Part shown: positions 43,408-51,098 of the stretch, one piece after another
Layout of the letters: the number at the start of each line of letters is the position of its first letter
Position numbering within the stretch: the stretch's first letter is position 1
Origin: Paradesertivirga superstes
GTDB lineage: Bacteria > Bacteroidota > Bacteroidia > Sphingobacteriales > Sphingobacteriaceae
Assembly (NCBI RefSeq): GCF_037622515.1
Contig: NZ_JBBJCN010000003.1
Location: forward strand, 186,001 to 250,000
DNA: 64,000 nucleotides
Direction of reading: 5' to 3'
Program-made: the position numbers and the translations under genes
The notes under the pieces: generated by a model
What the model saw: only the letters and a program-made list of their open reading frames with translations
Databases searched by the model: none
What the model was told of the DNA's origin: nothing

Positions 43408-44400
43408 CTATTCAATTACCAACTCATCCAACTGCATATTAATATAATTCATCTCATCTGCGGATAAATGAACATCCGCTGCTTTAGCATTTTGAATAGC
43501 CTGACCAGAATTTCTTGCACCGGCCAAAGCAATAGTAATCCCAGGCTTCTCAATGGTCCACTTCAAAGCCAATTGACCCAGAGTAATTCCTTTATCATCG
43601 GCGATACGCTTTATCTTATTCAAAAACACATTAACCTGCACGAGATTATTTTGAGAAAAAAACCTTACGCCAGACCGGTGATCTCCTTCAGAAAATTCAT
43701 GGCCGGGCTTAATTTTTCCTGTTAATAAACCTCTCTCCATCGGGCTATAAGCCAGAATAGATCTCTTGTTAGCAAGGCAATACGGAATCACCACTTCTTC
43801 TATTTTTCTATTGACCATGCTATAGGGCACCTGGTTAGAAACCAGCTTAACTGTTTTTTCAGCTTCTTCCATCTGGTCTGCATTATAATTACATACGCCA
43901 GCATATCTAACCTTCCCTTGTTGGATCAGCATCTCTACAGCTTCCATTGTCTCATGGATTGGAGTTGTCGGATCAGCCCAGTGAATTTGATACAAATCAA
44001 TATAGTCGGTTCCCAAAAGCTTCAGACTAACTTCACATTCTTTTATCACACTTTCCTTCCCGGAAAATTTATAAATATCAATATCCTTGCCCTGGTTATT
44101 TTTACTCTTAAAATAAAATTCACCTGTCGGTGTCTCCCATTGCAATCCGTACTTTGTAAGAATTTGAATTTTATCTCTGGGCAAGCCCTTTATAGCTTCG
44201 CCAACAATTTCTTCACTTAGCCCCTGGCCGTACACAGGCGCAGTATCTATGGAAGTTACACCATTCTCATAGGCAGCTCTTATTGCATCTACTGACTCTT
44301 TACGTTCTGTACCGCCCCACATCCAACCACCCGCAGCCCAGGCACCAAAAGTTATTGTCGAAAGTTCCAAATCAGATTCTCCTAGCTTTCTATATTCCAT
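43408..44400 (-). CDS. Aldo/keto reductase, 330 aa
   Basis: NADPH-dependent carbonyl reductase of the AKR superfamily. The catalytic tetrad is in place: Asp52 and Tyr57 (IDTAPVYGQG), Lys83 (LTKYG) and His140 (LYQIHWADP). The NADPH-binding SPMERGLLTGKI segment follows. Barrel order and length are typical. The closest relatives appear to be general AKRs of the YajO/Tas-like groups, so the substrate is uncertain. It is monocistronic and convergent to the DUF6496 gene. Confidence 0.93.
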   Translation of the reverse strand: MEYRKLGESDLELSTITFGAWAAGGWMWGGTERKESVDAIRAAYENGVTSIDTAPVYGQGLSEEIVGEAIKGLPRDKIQILTKYGLQWETPTGEFYFKSKNNQGKDIDIYKFSGKESVIKECEVSLKLLGTDYIDLYQIHWADPTTPIHETMEAVEMLIQQGKVRYAGVCNYNADQMEEAEKTVKLVSNQVPYSMVNRKIEEVVIPYCLANKRSILAYSPMERGLLTGKIKPGHEFSEGDHRSGVRFFSQNNLVQVNVFLNKIKRIADDKGITLGQLALKWTIEKPGITIALAGARNSGQAIQNAKAADVHLSADEMNYINMQLDELVIE

Positions 44401-44543
44401 ACTTAATTTTATTGTTGAAACATGATTTCTAATAATATGTTTAGCTTATCCCTCACATAAATTGACAAACTAACACGTCTGCAGATTAAGCAAAATCAAA
44501 GGTATCGATGTAGCAAATTTAAACCTGTTTGCGTAATTAAATT

Positions 44544-44996
44544 ATGAGCATCAGGTTTGTCATATTATTATTCATTATATTTCTGATATCCGCATGCAGC
44601 GTGAAAGAAGATCTATGTGCTGCCTATTTATGTGACGCTCCAAGGGTTCATCTCAAGATTAAATTTAAAGATTCAAACAATCAGGATCTTCTTTTCTCAT
44701 TAAATGCGCCATACAGCCCGGGCGACTTGAAAGTTCGAAGCACACTTTTCAATGAAGATCTGCAATTTTGGGTTGATAGTGCAGACAAAAGCAATAAATA
44801 TATTATTCTGCCTCTATCCTACTCACAGCATCTTACATTAAAACTGGGTGATAAAACAGAAGATGTTATAAAAATTGAAGCATCAGTTAAAGAAGCGGGA
44901 TGTTGTGAAACAATAAAGATTCTAAGTTTAAAACTGAATCAAACAACAATTTGCACTAACTGCAACAGCATTGAACCAATTATTCTTATAAAGTAA
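44544..44996 (+). CDS. Hypothetical lipoprotein, 150 aa
   Basis: A signal peptide with lipobox ISAC (Cys18) is followed by a beta-rich mature protein (VHLKIKFKDSNNQDLLFS, QHLTLKLGDKTEDVIKIEA), with paired cysteines (CAAYLC, CC, CTNC). No family recognised. It is probably a periplasmic or surface lipoprotein held together by disulfides. A terminator follows directly; nothing else is coupled to it. Confidence 0.7.
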   Translation: MSIRFVILLFIIFLISACSVKEDLCAAYLCDAPRVHLKIKFKDSNNQDLLFSLNAPYSPGDLKVRSTLFNEDLQFWVDSADKSNKYIILPLSYSQHLTLKLGDKTEDVIKIEASVKEAGCCETIKILSLKLNQTTICTNCNSIEPIILIK

Positions 44997-45027
44997 AAGT
45001 CCCGACTATTTAAATAATCAGGACTTT
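44996..45027. terminator. Bidirectional-type hairpin between the lipoprotein and atpG
   Basis: Long imperfect palindrome with AAAGTCC/GGACTTT at the base and TATTT/AAATA at the top (two mismatches). It starts within the stop codon of the lipoprotein and lies 22 bp beyond the atpG stop; T residues are present on both strands. Confidence 0.75.
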
Positions 45028-45049
45028 CATATTGTTTATTCTTAAACTA

Positions 45050-45934
45050 TTACCCTCCGGTCAAGGCTGCAGCTCCACTTACAATTTCCGAAAGCTCGGT
45101 AGTAATAGCTGCCTGACGTGCCTGGTTGTAAGAAAGTTTTAAAGCTTTCAACAAATCACCGGCATTTTCAGTCGCTTTATCCATCGCAGTCATACGTGCA
45201 CCATGTTCAGATGCATGAGAATCTAAGATAGCTTTGTATAGTTGAGTTTTAACTGATTTAGGGATCAGCTCATTCACAATTTCCTCTTGCGAAGGCTCTA
45301 AAATATAATCAGTTTTCGAAGCGGAACTTTGGGTAGTTTGCTGAGGTCGAGGTACCGGAAGCAACTGCTCTGAAACCAGAACCTGCATTGCAGCATTTTT
45401 GAACTGGTTGTAAACTACTTCAACCCTGTCATAATGACCATTCACAAAGCCTTTCATTATTGCTTCTGAAATAACCGAGGCATTTTCGAAACTCAAAGCA
45501 GAATACAATTCATTGTTGTTTCCAACAACACTGTATTTGTTTTTCTCATAAAAATCCTGGGCTTTCTTTCCGATAGCTACAATACTGACATTCCCATTTC
45601 TTAATTGCTCAGAATACTTCTCGGCAATCAGTTGATTGGCGGTTTTAATAACATTGGCATTAAAAGCTCCGGCCAATCCACGGTTTGAAGCTACAACAAC
45701 TACAAGAACCCTTACAGGCTCACGCTCCTGGATTAGCGGAGAAGTTGATTCTTCTAAACTTGCAGAAAGATTTGACAAGATATCCCGAAGCTTATTAGCA
45801 TACGGACGTAACTGTATAATAGCATTGGTAGCCCTTTTTAACTTAGCAGCCGAAACCATTTTCATAGCTTTGGTAATCTGCTGGGTAGAACTTACCGATG
45901 CAATTCTATTTCTTACTTCTTTTAAATTAGCCAT
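45050..45934 (-). CDS. atpG: F1F0 ATP synthase subunit gamma, 294 aa
   Basis: Central shaft of the F1 motor, coupling proton flow to ATP synthesis. The family start (MANLKEVRNRIASVSSTQQI) and terminal NQARQAAITTELSEIVSGAAAL are both present. I start at 45934; the frame is open 20 codons further, but those lie in a repeat-like spacer. It is last in the atp operon, followed by a terminator hairpin. Confidence 0.96.
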   Translation of the reverse strand: MANLKEVRNRIASVSSTQQITKAMKMVSAAKLKRATNAIIQLRPYANKLRDILSNLSASLEESTSPLIQEREPVRVLVVVVASNRGLAGAFNANVIKTANQLIAEKYSEQLRNGNVSIVAIGKKAQDFYEKNKYSVVGNNNELYSALSFENASVISEAIMKGFVNGHYDRVEVVYNQFKNAAMQVLVSEQLLPVPRPQQTTQSSASKTDYILEPSQEEIVNELIPKSVKTQLYKAILDSHASEHGARMTAMDKATENAGDLLKALKLSYNQARQAAITTELSEIVSGAAALTGG

Positions 45935-45942
45935 TCTTTTTT

Positions 45943-46022
45943 TAGATGTGAGATGTGAGATGCGAGACATGAGACTTTCGTCGCATGTTCTCATATCTCA
46001 TATCTATTGTCTCAAATCTCTA
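45943..46022. repeat. Repeat-like inverted element in the atpA-atpG spacer
   Basis: A left arm rich in GATGTGAGA units (45943-45975) faces a right arm with TCTCATATCTC units (45988-46022). Together they form a long imperfect hairpin around TTTCGTCGCAT. It lies between two genes of the same operon. Similar low-complexity units occur in intergenic repeats of related genomes (from memory). Confidence 0.6.
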
Positions 46023-47597
46023 TTAGTATCTTCCTGCTAATTCCTTAGCAACTGTTTCAAGAACAGAAGTTATGCTATCATCAAACTTACCGGCTTTAAG
46101 GGCCTGTAAAACCTCCGGATTACGCACTTCCAATTGCTGAATATATTCCTTTTCGAATTCCCGTACTTTGTCTATAGGAACCTGACGCAATAAACCTTTG
46201 GTTCCGATATAAATAATAGCAACTTGTTTCTCAACCGCTACCGGAGAAAACTGGCCTTGCTTTAAGATTTCTACGTTACGCGCACCTTTATCTAATACCG
46301 ACTTAGTTGCAGCATCAAGGTCTGATCCAAATTTAGAGAAAGCCTCTAACTCGCGGTATTGTGCCTGATCAAGTTTTAACGTTCCGGCAACCTTCTTCAT
46401 AGACTTGATCTGAGCATTACCACCCACACGTGATACAGAAATACCTACGTTAATAGCCGGACGAACACCTGCGTTAAACAAATTAGACTCAAGGAAGATC
46501 TGACCATCAGTAATTGAGATTACGTTGGTTGGAATGTATGCGGAAACGTCACCTGCCTGTGTTTCGATAATAGGAAGGGCCGTTAATGAACCACCACCTT
46601 TAACTAAATGTCTGATTGAATCAGGCAAGTCATTCATACTCTGAGCAATCTCATCAGATGCATTGATCTTAGCAGCACGCTCTAATAAACGGCTGTGAAG
46701 ATAGAATACGTCTCCAGGATATGCTTCGCGACCCGGTGGACGACGAAGTAACAAAGATACTTCACGGTAAGCAACGGCTTGTTTTGATAAATCATCATAA
46801 ATGATCAAAGCAGGACGTCCTGTATCACGGAAGAATTCACCGATTGCCGCACCAGAGAAAGGAGCAAAAAACTGCATCGGTGCAGGGTCTGCTGCAGAAG
46901 CAGCAACAACTACCGTATAAGGCATTGCACCGTTTTCGTCAAGTGTACGAACAATCTGAGCTACTGTTGAACTTTTCTGTCCAATAGCAACATAGATACA
47001 GAAAACCGGCTGACCAGCTTCATAAAATTCTTTTTGATTGATAATTGTGTCGATGCAAACTGCTGTTTTACCAGTTTGACGGTCACCGATAACCAGCTCA
47101 CGTTGGCCGCGACCAATCGGAATCATCGCATCGATTGCTTTGATACCAGTTTGTAATGGCTCAGTAACCGGCTGGCGATAGATTACCCCAGGAGCTTTAC
47201 GCTCAATTGGCATATCATAAGTTGCACCCATGATCGGGCCCTTTCCGTCAATTGGTTGTCCAAGCGTGTTCACTACACGGCCCAGCATCCCGTCACCAAC
47301 CTGTATGGAACCGATCTTATTCGTACGTTTGATTGTATCGCCTTCCTTAACCTCACTATAAGGTCCAAGCAAAACCACACCTACGTTATCTTCTTCAAGG
47401 TTCAATACAATACCTTGTAAACCGGTTTCAAATTCAACCAGCTCGCCCGATTGAACTTTGGTAAGGCCGTAAACACGAGCGATACCATCACCTACTTGCA
47501 AAACGGTACCAACTTCTTCAAGTTCGGCCTCTGATTTAAAGCCTGACAACTGCTGGCGCAATATTGCCGAAACTTCATCTGGTCTTACCTCTACCAT
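46023..47597 (-). CDS. atpA: F1F0 ATP synthase subunit alpha, 524 aa
   Basis: Non-catalytic nucleotide-binding subunit of F1. The P-loop GDRQTGKT (171-178), [14 protein letters not shown] and the terminal family core are intact. The ALSRxG-type region appears as [30 protein letters not shown] in the nucleotide-binding domain. Length is normal. A spacer of 88 bp separates it from atpG and 164 bp from atpH. Confidence 0.97.
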   Translation of the reverse strand: [524 protein letters not shown]

Positions 47598-47659
47598 AGT
47601 TTTATTTATGAGTTTTTATTGTAAATCTTTGTTATGTACTCTTTTGTAAATTTTGTCCT

Positions 47660-47759
47660 GCTTTCCGCTTCAAGCCGCTATGCGGGCTTTCCGCTTCAAT
47701 CAGGTTTAGATTTCGGGGTCTGTCTCCCTTTTGTTATTGTCATGCTGAGCCTGTCGAAG
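47660..47759. repeat. Repeat-rich spacer between atpA and atpH
   Basis: The unit GCTTTCCGCTTCAA occurs twice (47660-47673, 47686-47699) around a CCGC/GCGG hairpin. The last 21 bp, GTCATGCTGAGCCTGTCGAAG, are a phrase I recall from intergenic repeats in many bacterial genomes. It ends next to the atpH stop. Confidence 0.65.
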
Positions 47760-47761
47760 AA

Positions 47762-48307
47762 CTAAAACACCTTTTGCGAAAACTCCTTTTTCAGTTTACT
47801 CAAACTGCTTGAAATACTTGCGTCAACCTGCCTGTCTCCAACTTTCAATATAAATCCTCCAATCAGGTCAGGATCAACTCTGCTCTCTAAAACAACCTGC
47901 GCATTAGTAGCTTCAACCACTATTGAAGTTATCTTGCTTTTCTGCTCCTCAGTAAGTGGTGCAGCAGAAGTTACAAGAGCATGGAGTATTCCTTTACGTC
48001 TGTTGTATTCGTTAACAAATTCTTTGGCTGTTCCGTAAAGAATTCCGGAACGTCCTTTTGTCACAACAATCTTGAAAAAAGTCATGATAACTTTATGGAA
48101 ACTGCTGCCGAATAATTGATTAAGAATTTTAATTTTCTTATCAATTCCAACTATCGGGTTACGTAAAACTGCCTGCAATTGCGAATTTTGGTGCATAACC
48201 TTAATAAACGACTCAATATCCGCTTTTATCGCTTCTAAAGAATTTTGCTCTTCAGCCAGGTCTATTAATGATTTTGCGTATCGTGATGCTACTTGTATTT
48301 CAGACAT
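47762..48307 (-). CDS. atpH: F1F0 ATP synthase subunit delta, 181 aa
   Basis: Connects F1 to the peripheral stalk. The family phrases ASRYAKSLIDLAEEQ (N-terminus) and the C-terminal DPDLIGGFILKVGDRQVDASI are diagnostic. Length is typical. The stop abuts the repeat-rich spacer, and an 83-bp spacer separates it from atpF. Confidence 0.96.
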   Translation of the reverse strand: MSEIQVASRYAKSLIDLAEEQNSLEAIKADIESFIKVMHQNSQLQAVLRNPIVGIDKKIKILNQLFGSSFHKVIMTFFKIVVTKGRSGILYGTAKEFVNEYNRRKGILHALVTSAAPLTEEQKSKITSIVVEATNAQVVLESRVDPDLIGGFILKVGDRQVDASISSSLSKLKKEFSQKVF

Positions 48308-48321
48308 CTTTATTTATTTGT

Positions 48322-48372
48322 AAGTATAAAGTATATAATATCAGGTATCAAGTCTAGCTAAACTTTATACTT
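48322..48372. repeat. Inverted repeat in the atpF-atpH spacer
   Basis: A perfect 10-bp pair AAGTATAAAG (48322-48331) and CTTTATACTT (48363-48372), with TATCAAGT-like sequence between. It is a third repeat-type insert in the operon. Confidence 0.6.
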
Positions 48373-48390
48373 GACACATTGTACCCACCA

Positions 48391-48900
48391 CTAGTTCAAT
48401 TTCACTTCCGTTAGCAATTCAGAGACCAATGCTTCCTGCTTGCTTTTGTCCTGCAATTTATTACGCAAAACTTTTTCAGCAATCTGAATAGAAAGTTCAG
48501 CAACCTGTCCTTTTATTTCAGCAAGAGCCGCAGTTTTTTGTGTCTCAATTTCATGCTGAGCTTTTTCAAGCATTTTTGCGCCTTCAATTTGAGCACTGGC
48601 TTTAGCCTCTCCGATAATCTTATCTTTAAGCTCCTTAGCTTCTTTTAAAATCAAATCACGTTCTGCACGTGCCTGCTTTAATAATGATTCATTCTCGCTG
48701 GTTAAACGAGCCATTTCTTCCTTAGCTTTTTGAGCAGATTCAAGCGCATTCTCTATAGAGCGTTCACGATCTGTTATAGCAGTCAGAATAGGAGTCCAGG
48801 CAAACTTCTTTAATAAAATTAAAAGAAGTAAAAATGCGATAGTCGACCAAACAACAAAGCCAAGATGATGATTTAATATACCTTCAAATAATTCTTCCAT
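48391..48900 (-). CDS. atpF: F1F0 ATP synthase subunit b, 169 aa
   Basis: The membrane anchor and dimeric stalk. A single N-terminal transmembrane segment (LGFVVWSTIAFLLLLILL) is followed by a long charged helix (EEMARLTSENESLLKQARAE and onward). This is the classic b-subunit layout. Last residues KQEALVSELLTEVKLN end it. Located between atpE and atpH. Confidence 0.95.
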   Translation of the reverse strand: MEELFEGILNHHLGFVVWSTIAFLLLLILLKKFAWTPILTAITDRERSIENALESAQKAKEEMARLTSENESLLKQARAERDLILKEAKELKDKIIGEAKASAQIEGAKMLEKAQHEIETQKTAALAEIKGQVAELSIQIAEKVLRNKLQDKSKQEALVSELLTEVKLN

Positions 48901-48976
48901 TTTTTACAATTTCTTATCAGTCAAAAACAAGAGCCGGAAAACAACCAACCGTTAAATTTCCGGACTCTATGAGTTC

Positions 48977-49192
48977 TTATTGTGGGTTATTACCCAACAA
49001 TGCTACTACCACACCGAACAAAGCAACACCTTCTACAAGTGCAGCTGCGATGATCATAGCAGTCTGAATTTTTGAAGCAGCCTCTGGCTGACGAGCAATA
49101 CCTTCCATTGCTTTTCCACCAACCTGACCAATACCGATACCTGCACCGATAACTGCTAAACCTGCACCAATTGCAGCGATTGAACCTACCAT
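48977..49192 (-). CDS. atpE: F1F0 ATP synthase subunit c, 71 aa
   Basis: Two-helix ring subunit. The ion-binding Glu54 lies in the second helix (AALVEGVALFG), and the polar loop RQPEAASK is intact. The residues around Glu54 (EGVALF) lack the Na+-type Ser/Thr pair, so H+ coupling is likely (inference). The segment GAGIGIGQVGGKAMEG is family-typical. Confidence 0.97.
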   Translation of the reverse strand: MVGSIAAIGAGLAVIGAGIGIGQVGGKAMEGIARQPEAASKIQTAMIIAAALVEGVALFGVVVALLGNNPQ

Positions 49193-49227
49193 AATTGTTT
49201 AATTTATATAGTTTTTAAAAAATGATA

Positions 49228-50376
49228 CTAGTGATGTGCATGCTCATCAACCGCTGTTCCGATAAACAGGGCGGTAAGCATGGTAAAAATAAATGCCTGA
49301 AGAAATGCAACTAAAAGTTCCAGAACATCCATGAATAAAACGAAAGCAACAGAAACAGGAGCGATGGCCAGAGATTTGAATATAAATATCAATGAAACCA
49401 AGCTCAAAACAATGATGTGACCCGCAGAGATGTTAGCGTACAAACGAATCATCAATGCGAAAGGCTTAGAAATAACTCCGATAATCTCCACAGGGATCAT
49501 GATCGGATATAACCACCATGGCACATCCGGAAGTAAGATATGTTTCCAGTAGTATTTGTTTCCGTTCAGGTTTGTTACCAGTAAAGTAATAAACGCAAGA
49601 ACAAAAGTCATGAAAATATTCCCTGTAACATTGGCCCCACCAGGGAACAATGGAAATAAACCCAATAGATTATTGATCCATATAAAGAAAAACATAGTCA
49701 ATAATAGCGGCATAAACTTTCCGTATTTATACCCGATATTTGGCTTGGCAATTTCATCGCGAACAAAAAGAATCACAGGCTCAATAAGAGACTGAAAGCC
49801 TTTAGGCGCCATTCCTTCGCGTTTTTTATAGGCTCTTGAAACCGAAGTAAATATCAAAACCAGTAAAATTACAGCCAGCCAGATAGCCGCCACATTCTTG
49901 GTAATTGAGAAGTCATACACATTCGAAGAACTTTCCTTGTCAATTTCGCCGGCAGCATTTACAGCATAAATCTTATCTTCGACAAGCTTATAGCTGTAAT
50001 ATTTACCCGCATAAACTTTTTCTCCATGATGAAACTCGGAGGAAGAGAAAAACTCAGATCCCTTATTAGTAATAAGTATAACAGGTAGCGGCAAAGAAGT
50101 GTGCCCCCAAAGGTGCCAGTAATGAGAATCTGCAATATGCTCCATGATTGCAGACGTCGGATCGAATTTCTCGTGTTCACCCTCACCTTCGGTGTGCTCA
50201 ACTGCTGGAATATGAGCGTCGCTTTCAACACTTGAAGAAAATGTAGTATCTGTTAAATCACGATGCCCTGAATCTTGAGCTGTTGATACTGTCTGGAAAC
50301 TAATAAAAACTAAAAAAAGTGCGAAAACAACGCTCAATCTAATTTTTTTTGAATTCAAAATGTGGGTAAACGACAT
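49228..50376 (-). CDS. atpB: F1F0 ATP synthase subunit a, 382 aa
   Basis: Proton channel subunit. The essential Arg is in FALMIRLYANISAGH. The protein has a cleavable-looking signal sequence and a long periplasmic N-terminal part of more than 150 residues (including a histidine/glutamate-rich stretch HTEGEGEHEKF), an extension common in Bacteroidota. Membrane helices follow from about residue 155. The C-terminus ends in HAHH. Confidence 0.95.
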   Translation of the reverse strand: MSFTHILNSKKIRLSVVFALFLVFISFQTVSTAQDSGHRDLTDTTFSSSVESDAHIPAVEHTEGEGEHEKFDPTSAIMEHIADSHYWHLWGHTSLPLPVILITNKGSEFFSSSEFHHGEKVYAGKYYSYKLVEDKIYAVNAAGEIDKESSSNVYDFSITKNVAAIWLAVILLVLIFTSVSRAYKKREGMAPKGFQSLIEPVILFVRDEIAKPNIGYKYGKFMPLLLTMFFFIWINNLLGLFPLFPGGANVTGNIFMTFVLAFITLLVTNLNGNKYYWKHILLPDVPWWLYPIMIPVEIIGVISKPFALMIRLYANISAGHIIVLSLVSLIFIFKSLAIAPVSVAFVLFMDVLELLVAFLQAFIFTMLTALFIGTAVDEHAHH

Positions 50377-50390
50377 TTATTACAAGTTTT

Positions 50391-50780
50391 TTACGTTTTA
50401 TTTTGGTGGCGCAAGTTACATAACAATGCATAAACTTCAAAGGACGTAAATGAGAAATATAAAGAAAAAAATTCGATGGCAAAAAAAAGGCCGTTTACCT
50501 TGAATTTCAACAGGTAAACTACTACAAAACCCATGGAGAAAAGCAACTTAATTATTATGGCTCCCATAATAACAAAAACAGAGTTCTCCCCCCCGTTTTT
50601 TATGCCGGCCATTGATACGATATAAGCAATTATGGTGATCACTACGAGAAATCCGAAAATCACCCAAAACTTCGGAACCAGAATAACTCCTGAAGGATTA
50701 TTTGCTTCGATTAACCATGCTGTCAAACCCAATACTCCAGCTATAAAAAGCAGGATTAAAATAAAGTTTCGTAAACTCAA
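50391..50780 (-). CDS. Small membrane protein of the atp operon, 129 aa
   Basis: Three to four hydrophobic segments (FILILLFIAGVLGLTAWLI, PKFWVIFGFLVVITIIAYIV, AIIIKLLFSMGFVVVYLLKF). It overlaps the AtpZ-like gene by 4 bp and precedes atpB by 14 bp. Position corresponds to AtpI-like assembly factors of the c-ring, although the sequence is not clearly AtpI. Role in ATP synthase assembly is inferred. Confidence 0.75.
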   Translation of the reverse strand: MSLRNFILILLFIAGVLGLTAWLIEANNPSGVILVPKFWVIFGFLVVITIIAYIVSMAGIKNGGENSVFVIMGAIIIKLLFSMGFVVVYLLKFKVNGLFFAIEFFSLYFSFTSFEVYALLCNLRHQNKT

Positions 50781-51019
50781 GATTTCAGTTTTCTAATGGA
50801 ACGAACAATTATATATAAGGCGATAAGAACTCCTGCCAAGCTTAAGAAAGCCGTGGCCAAAGGTGTTTTTGCCTGTCTTCTTTCGTCAATTTTATAACCG
50901 GCATAAGTAAAGGCGCCTATTACAACAAACATTTGGAAGCCCATTGCCGAGTATTGGGCATAGCTACTCAGCAATCCTTTTCCCTTTTCTACCGGCTTTT
51001 TATCCTCTTCCTCTTGCAT
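50777..51019 (-). CDS. AtpZ/AtpI-family protein, 80 aa
   Basis: Two membrane helices (AMGFQMFVVIGAFTYAGYKI and TAFLSLAGVLIALYIIV) joined by a short charged loop DERRQAKTP: the layout of AtpZ. Such proteins support c-ring assembly or act in Mg2+/Ca2+ supply. I start at ATG 51019 (MQEEEDKK); a frame open to 51067 would overlap the promoter. First gene of the atp operon. Confidence 0.8.
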   Translation of the reverse strand: MQEEEDKKPVEKGKGLLSSYAQYSAMGFQMFVVIGAFTYAGYKIDERRQAKTPLATAFLSLAGVLIALYIIVRSIRKLKS

Positions 51020-51037
51020 AACAGGTTTAATTATTTG

Positions 51038-51045
51038 CAAAAGTA
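51038..51045 (-). promoter_or_regulatory. -7 promoter box of the atp operon
   Basis: Minus strand reads TACTTTTG, an exact TAnnTTTG match, 18 bp before the ATG at 51019. Confidence 0.7.
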
Positions 51046-51046
51046 C

Positions 51047-51054
51047 TACTTTTA
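51047..51054 (+). promoter_or_regulatory. Likely -7 box of the adenine deaminase gene
   Basis: TACTTTTA, one base off consensus, 44 bp before the start. It lies back-to-back with the atp box, sharing the dyad AAAAGTACTACTTTT. Confidence 0.5.
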
Positions 51055-51098
51055 TGATCTTGAACACTATATCTTATCATTAGCAATTTCTAATATTA

